Assembly: GCA_034670065.1 (NCBI GenBank)
Contig: JAXMOG010000003.1
Span: 1-64,000, forward strand
Reading direction: 5' to 3'
DNA length: 64,000 nt
Origin: Mesobacterium_A sp034670065
GTDB lineage: Bacteria; Pseudomonadota; Alphaproteobacteria; Rhodobacterales; Rhodobacteraceae
How positions within the stretch are numbered: the first letter of the stretch is position 1; each line of letters begins with the position of its first letter. Position numbers and translations under genes: made by a program. Under the pieces are notes generated by a model that saw only the letters and a list, made by a program, of their open reading frames with translations, made no database searches and had not been told where the DNA came from. Below, in pieces: positions 52,767 through 60,737 of the stretch.

Positions 52767-53516
52767 ATGAAAACCACCCTGTCCGCCATGGCCCTTCTTG
52801 CAGCAACCGCAAGTTCCGCACTGGCCTTTGACATCACCGAAATGTCCGATGCAGAGCGCGAAGTCTTCCGCGCCGAAGTCCGGGCCTATCTGATGGAAAA
52901 CCCAGAAGTCATTATCGAAGCAGTCAACACGCTGGAGGCCCGTCAGGCCGAAGCGCAAGCCGGGAATGACATTGCGATGGTTAAGGCCAATGCGGCCGCC
53001 CTGTTTGAAGATGACACCAGCTGGGTCGGGGGCAATCCTGACGGTGATCTGGTTCTGGTGGAATTCATTGACTACCGCTGCGGCTATTGCCGCAAAGCCC
53101 ATACCGAAGTGGAAGAGTTGGTCAAAAGCGATGGCAACATTCGCTTTATCGTCAAGGAATTCCCTATTCTTGGTGAAAACTCCCTGATCTCGTCGCGCTT
53201 TGCCTTGGCCGCACGGGCCGTGGCAGGGGACGAAGCTTATGAAGCCGCGCATCAGGCGCTTTTGGCGATGACGGCCGATGCAACCGAACCTGCGTTGCGG
53301 CGTTTGGCCGGAACCTTGGGCCTGGATGCCGATGCCGTCTTGGCAGAAATGGAAAGCGCCGAGATTACCCGGATCATTGGTGAAACCCGTGGTTTGGCGC
53401 AAGCGCTGCAAATCAACGGCACCCCGACCTTTGTAATGGGCGATCAAATGCTGCGCGGCTACGTGCCCCTGGATGCGATGCGCCAGATCGCGGCTGACAT
53501 TCGTCAGGATAGCTGA
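52767..53516 (+). CDS. DsbA-family periplasmic thiol oxidoreductase
   Basis: A 249-residue secreted thioredoxin-fold protein. The signal peptide ends at ALA; a helical N-terminal segment (FRAEVRAYLMENPEVIIEAVNT) precedes the fold, the active site is CGYC and the cis-proline loop is NGTPTFVMG. The N-terminal segment places it with the Com1/ScsC-like DsbA group, some of which are isomerases. ATG 52767 follows GGGAGACACCGA. DsbB encoded at 33777 may reoxidise it. Confidence 0.93.
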   Translation: MKTTLSAMALLAATASSALAFDITEMSDAEREVFRAEVRAYLMENPEVIIEAVNTLEARQAEAQAGNDIAMVKANAAALFEDDTSWVGGNPDGDLVLVEFIDYRCGYCRKAHTEVEELVKSDGNIRFIVKEFPILGENSLISSRFALAARAVAGDEAYEAAHQALLAMTADATEPALRRLAGTLGLDADAVLAEMESAEITRIIGETRGLAQALQINGTPTFVMGDQMLRGYVPLDAMRQIAADIRQDS

Positions 53517-53519
53517 TCC

Positions 53520-54041
53520 TTGCGGTCCTCTTGGACCATCTTTGGCAAGGCTGTCGCCATTGTTCTTACAGCCCTTTTACCGCCCGGCGGATTTGCGTCT
53601 GCCGGGCCACTTTGGCCCACCACGCAGGCACAACAGGCCTTTGAACGGGAACTGCGTGCGCTGCTGCTGGAAGAGCCCGAAATCATCGGGCGCATCCTGA
53701 CTCAAGACCCATATGCAGACGAAAAAGCCGCAGACAAGGCCATGTTGCAGGCGATGTCAGGCGCGCTGTTTGATCCAACCCGCGCGGGCTGGGGACCAGC
53801 CGGCATTCCGGTTATGGTGATGTTGCGTGCTCCTGAATGCGTGCCATGTCAGGAAGCCGAACACGGCTTGCAGGATTTGGCAAAATCACGGGGCGTTCGA
53901 ATCGGCATATTGGATGTGACGCAGGAACCGGCGCTGGCGCAATCCTTGGGCATGGACACCGTGCCGTCTTATGTCTTTCCGCAAATGATGGTACGCGGCG
54001 ATGTTCCGGTATTTGTGCTGGAAGGTTATCTGGACCGTTAA
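53520..54041 (+). CDS. short thioredoxin-fold paralogue of the DsbA-like protein
   Basis: A 173-residue secreted protein with a signal peptide, an N-terminal FERELRALLLEEPEIIGRIL segment that mirrors the preceding DsbA-like protein, and a thioredoxin core with CVPC and the cis-proline loop DTVPSYVFP. It lacks the helical insert of DsbA, so it is closer to a plain thioredoxin. The start is TTG at 53520, 3 bp after the previous stop; no ATG or GTG is available near the signal peptide. It likely acts with its neighbour as a redox pair; direction of electron flow is unknown. Confidence 0.8.
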   Translation: MRSSWTIFGKAVAIVLTALLPPGGFASAGPLWPTTQAQQAFERELRALLLEEPEIIGRILTQDPYADEKAADKAMLQAMSGALFDPTRAGWGPAGIPVMVMLRAPECVPCQEAEHGLQDLAKSRGVRIGILDVTQEPALAQSLGMDTVPSYVFPQMMVRGDVPVFVLEGYLDR

Positions 54042-54049
54042 CGCAAAGA

Positions 54050-54067
54050 CGCGCCCCAAAGGGCGCG
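54050..54067. terminator. hairpin between convergent Trx-fold gene and ispG
   Basis: A 7-bp GC stem (54050-54056 with 54061-54067) around CAAA, in the 54-bp convergent gap. T runs are absent, so it is only a candidate bidirectional terminator. Confidence 0.45.
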
Positions 54068-54095
54068 CCAGACGTAATACAACAAGACGCAGACG

Positions 54096-55238
54096 TTATT
54101 CAGCAGCGTTCGCCGCCGCCTCTTCTGCCGCTGCGGCAGCATTCAGCTGATCCGCTTTCTTCTCTACCTGCTCAACAATATGATCGATCATCTGATCGTT
54201 GCTCAGCTTGTGGCTGGCCTTTCCAGCCAGATACACCATGCCGCTGCCTGCACCGCCGCCGGTAAAGCCGACATCGGTCATCAACGCCTCACCCGGACCA
54301 TTCACAACACAGCCAATGATAGACAAGCTCATCGGCGTCTTGATATGTTCCAAACGTTTTTCCAAGGCTTCCACGGTTTTGATCACATCAAACCCTTGGC
54401 GTGCACACGACGGGCACGAGATGATGTTGACCCCGCGATGGCGCAGGCCCAACGCCTTCAAAATCTCATAGCCAACCTTGACCTCTTCCACCGGATCAGC
54501 CGACAGCGAAACGCGGATCGTATCACCAATGCCCATCCACAGCAGGTTGCCCAGGCCAACCGCGCTTTTGATGGTGCCGGTCATCAGACCGCCCGCTTCG
54601 GTGATACCAAGGTGAATGGGCGCATCTGTTGCTTCGGAAATGCCCTGATAAGCCGCCGCCGCCAAAAATACGTCAGAAGCCTTCACGCTGATCTTGTATT
54701 CGCGGAAGTCGTTGTCTTCCAGAATACGGATGTGATCCATCGCGCTTTCTACCATCGCTTCTGGACAGGGCTCTCCGTATTTGTCCAACAGGTGCTTTTC
54801 CAGACTGCCTGCATTCACACCAATACGAATAGAACAATTGTGGTCGCGCGCCGCCTGGATCACTTCGCGCACACGATCGGGGCTACCGATATTGCCAGGA
54901 TTGATCCGCAGGCAGGCTGCGCCCGCTTCGGCCGCTTCGATGCCGCGGCGATAGTGAAAGTGGATATCCGCCACGATCGGCACCGGGCTTTCACGCACGA
55001 TCTCTTTCAACGCACGGGACGATGCTTCGTCTGGCACTGAGATGCGCACAATATCTGCGCCCGCCTCGGCCGCACGTTGCACCTGATCGATGGTACCCGC
55101 GATATCGGTGGTGACCGTGTTGGTCATTGTCTGCACCGAAATGGGCGCATCCCCCCCAACAGGGACGTTGCCCACCATGATCTGACGAGACTTTCGGCGG
55201 TCGATCGCCCGCCAGGGGCGGATGTCGGTATGGCTCAT
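54096..55238 (-). CDS. ispG: 4-hydroxy-3-methylbut-2-enyl diphosphate synthase
   Basis: A 380-residue [4Fe-4S] enzyme of the MEP isoprenoid pathway that converts MEcPP to HMBPP. The TIM-barrel N-terminal part (GGDAPISVQTMTNT, ADIHFHY) and the cluster cysteines in ISCPSCARQG and IIGCVVNGPGE are intact. The last ~25 residues are Ala/Glu-rich and unlike the core. It lies 86 bp downstream of the RodZ-like gene. Confidence 0.97.
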   Translation of the reverse strand: MSHTDIRPWRAIDRRKSRQIMVGNVPVGGDAPISVQTMTNTVTTDIAGTIDQVQRAAEAGADIVRISVPDEASSRALKEIVRESPVPIVADIHFHYRRGIEAAEAGAACLRINPGNIGSPDRVREVIQAARDHNCSIRIGVNAGSLEKHLLDKYGEPCPEAMVESAMDHIRILEDNDFREYKISVKASDVFLAAAAYQGISEATDAPIHLGITEAGGLMTGTIKSAVGLGNLLWMGIGDTIRVSLSADPVEEVKVGYEILKALGLRHRGVNIISCPSCARQGFDVIKTVEALEKRLEHIKTPMSLSIIGCVVNGPGEALMTDVGFTGGGAGSGMVYLAGKASHKLSNDQMIDHIVEQVEKKADQLNAAAAAEEAAANAAE

Positions 55239-55324
55239 TGGATGATCCTGTCGAAATTTGACCTTTGGCGCAGATGTAATGCGCCCGGCAGCAAAACTCT
55301 AGGGATGGATGCCAGACAAATGGC

Positions 55325-56605
55325 TTATTCGGCCACACCGTTCAATTCGGCCACAACACGGCCCAGATCCACGTCGCGTGTGGCATCGGCAACCTGATAT
55401 CGCGCCGTCAACGCATCAACAGACAGCGCCAAGTTGTTTGTCACCTGCCCACGCGTGCCCGCGGGACCATAGGTTTGACCGTTCATTGCGAAATAGATCG
55501 CGCCTGATTCACCCACCAAGATATTCGGGGCTTCGGCCAGTTGCGGCACCGGATAGGTGTCGCCCGCGTTCATCGTACCTTCGAAAAGGGTCGATCCATC
55601 GGCGCTCTTCACGCGAACCCAGGCTGGGCGAACCGCCACAACCATGACACCGGGCGCGCCGTCTTCCAGAACTTTGGGCTGTGCCAGTGGATTTTCAGCC
55701 ACCGGCTGTGCTTCGGCCAACTCCACGCCATTCGCCTCTGCCAGAAGCGAGGCCAACGCCTGTTGAACAGCACTGTCCGTATCCAACGATGGCAGAGCCG
55801 GGGCCTGCCCTGCGCCCGCGAATGCACCACTGGACGCCGGATCAAGCGTCGAAATCGGCGCATCTCGCGCCACCAGTACAGGCACATCCAACGCTTGTGG
55901 ACGATACAGGCGATCCAGCCCTTCGCTTTTGGGGGCCGGAATAATGCCAGCAACCACATTTTCGGTGGTCTTTTCGCCGTCTTCCACCACACCGTTCAGC
56001 GGGTCCAGATCAGACAATACAACAGGGGCCTGATCAATCGGCGCCAGTTGCACACGCTGCACTTCCTGCAAAACCGACCAGCCGCCGTATCCAATGCCAC
56101 CGATCAGCGCCAACAAAACAAAAGTCGATCCAATTGCAGCGGGTTCAATTCGCGACAAAAGCCGATCATTTTCTGGGGTAAAGGGCAGTGATGGCTGAGT
56201 GAACATATCGCGTTCGCCAGAAGCAGCAGACGACAAACCAGCGCGGCTGTCTTGCGACTTCAGCGAGGACGCCTTGGCCGACATTCCATGCGCAGTAGAG
56301 AACCCACTTTCGGCGCAGAACGCAGCAAAAGTTTCGTCAGGGTCCATGTTCAGATAACGGGCATATGACCGCACATAGCCTGCAATAAAGCCGGGCGTAT
56401 CAAACGCAGACGGGTCGCAGTTTTCTATGGCGGCAATATAATTGGCTTTGATGCGCAACTCACGTTGAACATCCAGCAGGGACTTTCCCAGCGTCGCGCG
56501 CTCACCGCGCATCACATCGCCAAGGCGCAACTCGAAGTCGTCAAAGCCTTTCGGCTTTGCGGCCTCTTCCAGATCCGCTTTGCGTTGGGATTTCCACCCG
56601 ATCAT
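55325..56605 (-). CDS. RodZ-like helix-turn-helix membrane protein
   Basis: A 426-residue protein with an N-terminal Cro/CI-type HTH (~25-90, LGKSLLDVQRELRIKANYIAAIENCD), one transmembrane helix (~165-185, FVLLALIGGIGYGGW), a long low-complexity periplasmic region and a C-terminal DUF4115 domain (RPAWVRVKSADGSTLFEGTMNAGDTY). This is the layout of RodZ, which ties MreB to the envelope. ATG 56605 follows AGGGGCAGCCGGG. The RodZ-ispG order is common in this group. Confidence 0.9.
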   Translation of the reverse strand: MIGWKSQRKADLEEAAKPKGFDDFELRLGDVMRGERATLGKSLLDVQRELRIKANYIAAIENCDPSAFDTPGFIAGYVRSYARYLNMDPDETFAAFCAESGFSTAHGMSAKASSLKSQDSRAGLSSAASGERDMFTQPSLPFTPENDRLLSRIEPAAIGSTFVLLALIGGIGYGGWSVLQEVQRVQLAPIDQAPVVLSDLDPLNGVVEDGEKTTENVVAGIIPAPKSEGLDRLYRPQALDVPVLVARDAPISTLDPASSGAFAGAGQAPALPSLDTDSAVQQALASLLAEANGVELAEAQPVAENPLAQPKVLEDGAPGVMVVAVRPAWVRVKSADGSTLFEGTMNAGDTYPVPQLAEAPNILVGESGAIYFAMNGQTYGPAGTRGQVTNNLALSVDALTARYQVADATRDVDLGRVVAELNGVAE

Positions 56606-56732
56606 CCCGGCTGCCCCTGTCCACATACTTTTTTTAGCAATAAACCGAGTCGTAATCCCGTCCCGCGACTCGGTACAAAGCTTATTAAGGCAAGGTTAGC
56701 ACAACGCAAGAAGTTGTGCAGCATTTAGGGCG

Positions 56733-57956
56733 TCAAGCGCTCAACTCGGCGCGATTCAGCGCACAATGGCTCCACAACTCATCCATAGCATGAACAAGTG
56801 CGTCCATTTCCTTCGGTCCGTGTACCGGCGAAGGCGTGAAGCGCAAACGCTCGGTGCCACGCGGAACCGTTGGGAAGTTGATCGGCTGCACGTAAATGCC
56901 ATAGCCATCCAACAACATGTCCGACAGTTGCTTGGTGTGGACCGGATCCCCCACGATCACAGGCACGATATGGCTGCCATGATCAATGATCGGCAGGCCC
57001 ATGCCTTTGAGCCGGGTCTTGAGGATTTTCGCCTGTGTCTGGTGCTTTTCACGCAGGGCTTGATCGGTCTTCAGATGCGCAACCGACGCAGCCGCGCCCG
57101 CAGCAACCGCTGGCGGCAACGACGTGGTAAAGATGAAACCCGGTGCATAGGACCGGATCGCGTCACACATCTTGTCAGAGGCTGCGATGTACCCGCCCAT
57201 AACGCCATAGGCCTTGGCCAGCGTACCGTTGATAATGTCGATACGGTGCATCAGGCGATCGCGTTCTGCCACCCCTGCCCCACGCGGACCGTACATGCCA
57301 ACAGCGTGCACTTCGTCGATGTAAGTCAGCGCGCCAAATTCGTCAGCCAGATCACAGAGAGCTTCGATAGGTCCAAAGTCGCCGTCCATCGAATAAATCG
57401 ACTCAAAGGCAATCAACTTTGGTGCGTCGGGATCATCCGCTTCCAATTTGGCGCGAAGATCAGCCAGATCATTGTGCTTGAAGATACGCTTGGCGCCACC
57501 ATTGCGGCGAATGCCTTCGATCATCGAAGCGTGGTTCAGCTCATCCGAATAGATGATCAGACCAGGGAAAAGTTTTGGCAACGTCGAAAGCGTCGCGTCA
57601 TTGGCGATATAGGCAGAGGTGAAGAGCAGCGCGCTTTCCTTGCCATGCAGATCGGCCAATTCAGCTTCTAACCGCTTGTGATAAACTGTGGTGCCCGAGA
57701 TGTTGCGCGTTCCGCCAGAACCGGCGCCCGTCGCATCAATCGCTTCGTGCATCGCGGCCAGAACGACCGGGTGCTGCCCCATACCAAGATAGTCGTTGCC
57801 GCACCAAACGGTGATCGGCGTTTCAGAGCCATCTGCCTTGCGCCATGTGGCGTGCGGGAACTGTCCCTGACGGCGTTCAATATCGATGAACGTACGGTAA
57901 CGGCCTTCTTCGTGAAGACTGTTCAGGGCTTGGTCCAGTTTCGCGGTGTAGTCCAA
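56733..57956 (-). CDS. hemA: 5-aminolevulinate synthase (C4 pathway)
   Basis: A 407-residue PLP enzyme that condenses glycine and succinyl-CoA to ALA, the first step of tetrapyrrole synthesis in alphaproteobacteria. GSGGTRNISGT, DEVHAVGMYG and the PLP-lysine region NGTLAKAYGVMGGY are typical. The start is a TTG (giving MDYTAKLD, the N terminus seen in Rhodobacter homologues) with an ideal AGGAGG 8 bases upstream; no ATG fits. An FNR-type box lies ~136 bp upstream, suggesting oxygen control. Confidence 0.97.
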   Translation of the reverse strand: MDYTAKLDQALNSLHEEGRYRTFIDIERRQGQFPHATWRKADGSETPITVWCGNDYLGMGQHPVVLAAMHEAIDATGAGSGGTRNISGTTVYHKRLEAELADLHGKESALLFTSAYIANDATLSTLPKLFPGLIIYSDELNHASMIEGIRRNGGAKRIFKHNDLADLRAKLEADDPDAPKLIAFESIYSMDGDFGPIEALCDLADEFGALTYIDEVHAVGMYGPRGAGVAERDRLMHRIDIINGTLAKAYGVMGGYIAASDKMCDAIRSYAPGFIFTTSLPPAVAAGAAASVAHLKTDQALREKHQTQAKILKTRLKGMGLPIIDHGSHIVPVIVGDPVHTKQLSDMLLDGYGIYVQPINFPTVPRGTERLRFTPSPVHGPKEMDALVHAMDELWSHCALNRAELSA

Positions 57957-57964
57957 CGGAGCTA

Positions 57965-57970
57965 CCTCCT
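57965..57970 (-). promoter_or_regulatory. strong Shine-Dalgarno site that fixes the TTG start of hemA
   Basis: A perfect AGGAGG on the minus strand, 8 nt before the TTG at 57956. It supports the rare start codon over any internal ATG. Confidence 0.85.
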
Positions 57971-58091
57971 ATTATCCTTGCGTCTCTCCCGAGGACGCTG
58001 GGCGTGCCAGTGGCCGCATTCAACTTCATGAATGGATATCGTCCGCGTGCCTTTATGGCAATGGTTCTAAAGAATGACCATCCGTCGCAGC

Positions 58092-58105
58092 CTTGATCTG
58101 GGTCA
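58092..58105 (-). promoter_or_regulatory. FNR/FnrL-type box upstream of hemA
   Basis: TTGAT-CTGG-GTCAA matches the FNR dyad TTGAT-N4-ATCAA at nine of ten positions. It lies about 136 bp upstream of the hemA start. FnrL control of hemA is known in Rhodobacter sphaeroides, which makes this placement meaningful. Confidence 0.78.
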
Positions 58106-58620
58106 ATCTCGCGCGGCGCATTGCCGCTTTGCCACCAAGAGCCAAAACAAACGACTACGATCGGAAACATTTCTATCATTTTCCGATCGACACGCGGTAC
58201 TAAACGCTGGTTTTACACTGCCGCCAGCAGACGAACCAAAGGCACAATTCTGTCCATATCCCTTTATTAACAATACATTAGGAAAAATTTCCCAAATGAC
58301 CCGAAAGGACCAGCGCGCGAACATGCAGCGCTTGCCGAAAGTTTAATCAACGCCGGTCACAAATCAGGCAACGCCCACGATGGGCGCATAAAAAGGCGCA
58401 TTTTACATGCAACAACCCCAGCACAAACGTCCCAGAACTTAGGTCGCAAACTGGCCGTAACGTGGAGTTTTGATCGGATGTGAACACGCGCCGTTCCAAC
58501 AAACCGCAGAAAAAGGCCGCTTTTCGCGAGGAAGAGATTCGCCCGCTCCCGATGGGTGGACACCGCAGTTGGCTCTGATACCGTCCGGGCAAAAGCCACA
58601 CAAAAATCACAGGACCTGCC

Positions 58621-60009
58621 ATGACCGTTGCCCCCGTTTTGGACCGTATCGACAAGAATCTGGATGCGGCGCTGGACCGATTGATGGCCCTGCTACGTAT
58701 TCAGTCCATTTCAACCGACCCCGCATATAAGGAAGAATGTGACCGCGCCGCGGATTGGCTGGTTGCTGACTTGGAAAGTCTGGGCGCCACCGCCGCCAAG
58801 CGGCCAACACCGGGCCACCCGATGGTTGTTGCCCATATCGATGGCCCCGGACCGCATCTGTTGTTTTACGGCCATTATGATGTGCAGCCGGTTGATCCGC
58901 TGGACCTGTGGGACAGGGACCCTTTCGATCCCCAAATTGAAGACACCGCCAAAGGCCGCGTAATCCGTGGCCGCGGATCATCTGACGACAAGGGCCAGTT
59001 GATGACCTTTGTCGAAGCTTGCCGCGCTTGGAAAGAAGTGCATGGCACCCTGCCCTGCAAAATCACCTTCTTTTTCGAAGGCGAAGAAGAATCCGGCTCA
59101 CCTTCTTTGATCCCATTCATGAAGGAAAACACGGAAGAGTTAACCGCTGATGTCGCGCTGATTTGCGACACCGGTCTATTTGACAGCCGCGTTCCCGCCA
59201 TCACCACAATGCTGCGTGGCCTGCTGGGCGAAGAAATCACCATCACCGGCCCGTCCAAAGACCTGCATTCCGGTATGTACGGCGGCCCTGCGATGAACCC
59301 GATCCGGGTGCTGTCACGCATCATCGCTGGGCTTCATGACGAAAACGGCCGTGTCACGGTGCCGGGGTTTTACGACGGCGTTCCAGAATTGCCCCCGGCG
59401 ATCAAGGCCCAGTGGGATGCGTTGAATTTTGACCATGCAGGGTTTCTGGGCGATGTCGGCCTGTCCGATCTGGCCGGCGAACAAGGGCGCACCGCGCTTG
59501 AGATGCTATGGTCGCGCCCCACATGTGAGGTGAACGGTATTTCCGGCGGATATCAGGGCAACGGTTTCAAGACCGTGCTGCCATCAAAAGCCAGTGCCAA
59601 GATCAGTTTCCGCCTGGTCGGCCAACAAGACCCGCATGCCATCCGCGAAAGTTTCCGTGCCTATGTCCAAGACATGCTGCCGCCCGATTGCAGTGTTTCG
59701 TTCCACCCGCACGGCGCCTCTCCCGCGTCGGTGATGGATACTTCTGGTCCCGCGTTTGAAGCAGCCCGCGGCGCCCTGTCTGACGAATGGCCCGATACAG
59801 CGGCCTATGTCGGCTGCGGCGGATCGATTCCAATTGCCGGTTATTTCAAGGAAATCGTCGGCGTGGACGCCATGCTGGTTGGGTTTGGCCGGGACGATGA
59901 TCAGATTCACAGCCCGAATGAGAAGTATGATTTGGAGAGTTTCCACAAGGGAATGCGTAGCTGGGCTAGAATTCTTCAGGCGCTGTCCTCGCAACAACCC
60001 GCAGGTTGA
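58621..60009 (+). CDS. M20-family dipeptidase
   Basis: A 462-residue di-zinc peptidase of the M20/ArgE/DapE clan. Metal and catalytic residues are seen in YGHYDVQP, GRGSSDDKGQ, EGEEESGS and ICDTG; a dimerisation domain (~200-360) is inserted. The group contains carnosinase-like dipeptidases; substrate is not fixed. The start ATG at 58621 begins the conserved N-terminal helix. No operon partner. Confidence 0.92.
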   Translation: MTVAPVLDRIDKNLDAALDRLMALLRIQSISTDPAYKEECDRAADWLVADLESLGATAAKRPTPGHPMVVAHIDGPGPHLLFYGHYDVQPVDPLDLWDRDPFDPQIEDTAKGRVIRGRGSSDDKGQLMTFVEACRAWKEVHGTLPCKITFFFEGEEESGSPSLIPFMKENTEELTADVALICDTGLFDSRVPAITTMLRGLLGEEITITGPSKDLHSGMYGGPAMNPIRVLSRIIAGLHDENGRVTVPGFYDGVPELPPAIKAQWDALNFDHAGFLGDVGLSDLAGEQGRTALEMLWSRPTCEVNGISGGYQGNGFKTVLPSKASAKISFRLVGQQDPHAIRESFRAYVQDMLPPDCSVSFHPHGASPASVMDTSGPAFEAARGALSDEWPDTAAYVGCGGSIPIAGYFKEIVGVDAMLVGFGRDDDQIHSPNEKYDLESFHKGMRSWARILQALSSQQPAG

Positions 60010-60122
60010 CGCAAAGTAAATCTTTAAATTCAAGGGCTTTAGCCAAGATTCAAGCTTATCGCCCAAGTTGTGCCTTATTGAGAACTTGGGTGTGCCTGAA
60101 TTCGTCCTTACCCGTTAACGCC

Positions 60123-60647
60123 ATGAAGCGGAGCATTCGCAAACACACGCACAATGACTTTGCGCATCGGATTGCGGTGGTTGAAGACCAATACAACCGC
60201 CGTGTCCCTTACGCAAAACGGCGTGACCGAACTGGTGAGCGCCCACTAATGTGGGCGATCATTGGCTGCGCTTGGACCTATCTTGCCGTCTTTATCAGCC
60301 TTAACCGCGGTTGGCTGGAAACACAGATACTGTCGAAATTTCTGCCCAACGTGAATCGCGACCTTGTTATGGGGTTGCTCGCGGCGGCTTTGGCGTATTC
60401 CGTCATCATGCTGGTTTTCCACATCGCACGCGGCCTGTTACGTGCGCGCAGATACTATAACAGTGGCGCAATATTGCTGGGTTTCGCCCTTGGCATGGCC
60501 CTGCACTTCGTTCCGGGCAGTGTGTATTCCAAAGCGTTTGACTTGCTGAATGATGATACGCAAGCCGTCATCACGAAGACCGCAGGTAACTTTCAAGACA
60601 TTGATTGGAACAGCCTGCGCATGGTTTCTTCTCAAACCGAAGAGTGA
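60123..60647 (+). CDS. membrane protein of unknown function, 174 residues
   Basis: Three hydrophobic helices (about 42-60, 80-104 and 113-130) follow a basic N-terminal region (MKRSIRKHTHNDFAHRI, HRIAVVEDQYNRR). No known motif. The frame is open from 60006, but the ATG at 60123 gives a compact protein with a basic cytoplasmic N terminus. It is flanked by unrelated genes. Probably a lineage-specific protein. Confidence 0.65.
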   Translation: MKRSIRKHTHNDFAHRIAVVEDQYNRRVPYAKRRDRTGERPLMWAIIGCAWTYLAVFISLNRGWLETQILSKFLPNVNRDLVMGLLAAALAYSVIMLVFHIARGLLRARRYYNSGAILLGFALGMALHFVPGSVYSKAFDLLNDDTQAVITKTAGNFQDIDWNSLRMVSSQTEE

Positions 60648-60711
60648 AACTCACGCTGTTGCTAAGGCCATCAGCCAGCAGCTCCCTAAGTCAAATTCGG
60701 AAAACGACAGC

Positions 60712-60730
60712 AAAAAAAGGCCCGCGCCTT
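60712..60730 (-). terminator. terminator of the YibQ-like gene
   Basis: On the minus strand, a 5-bp stem AAGGC/GCCTT with a 4-nt loop followed by five more T residues; an outer GACAG/CTGTC pair (60706-60710, 60731-60735) may extend the fold. It lies 8 bp past the stop of the deacetylase-like gene. Confidence 0.6.
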
Positions 60731-60737
60731 CTGTCGC

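Larger units (their letters stand above)
57957..58620. other. 664-bp intergenic region between hemA and the M20 peptidase gene
   Basis: The longest gap in the window. It holds the hemA ribosome-binding site and an FNR-type box on the hemA side, then an AT-rich stretch around 58255-58305. Short open frames here (for example 58074-58346) show no ribosome-binding site or recognisable protein. I see no RNA gene with a defined fold. Divergent promoters for hemA and the peptidase should lie here. Confidence 0.7.

Noticed and set aside
58074..58346. 90-residue frame in the hemA-peptidase gap
   Set aside because: No ribosome-binding site and no recognisable protein; it begins just upstream of the FNR-type box and covers it.
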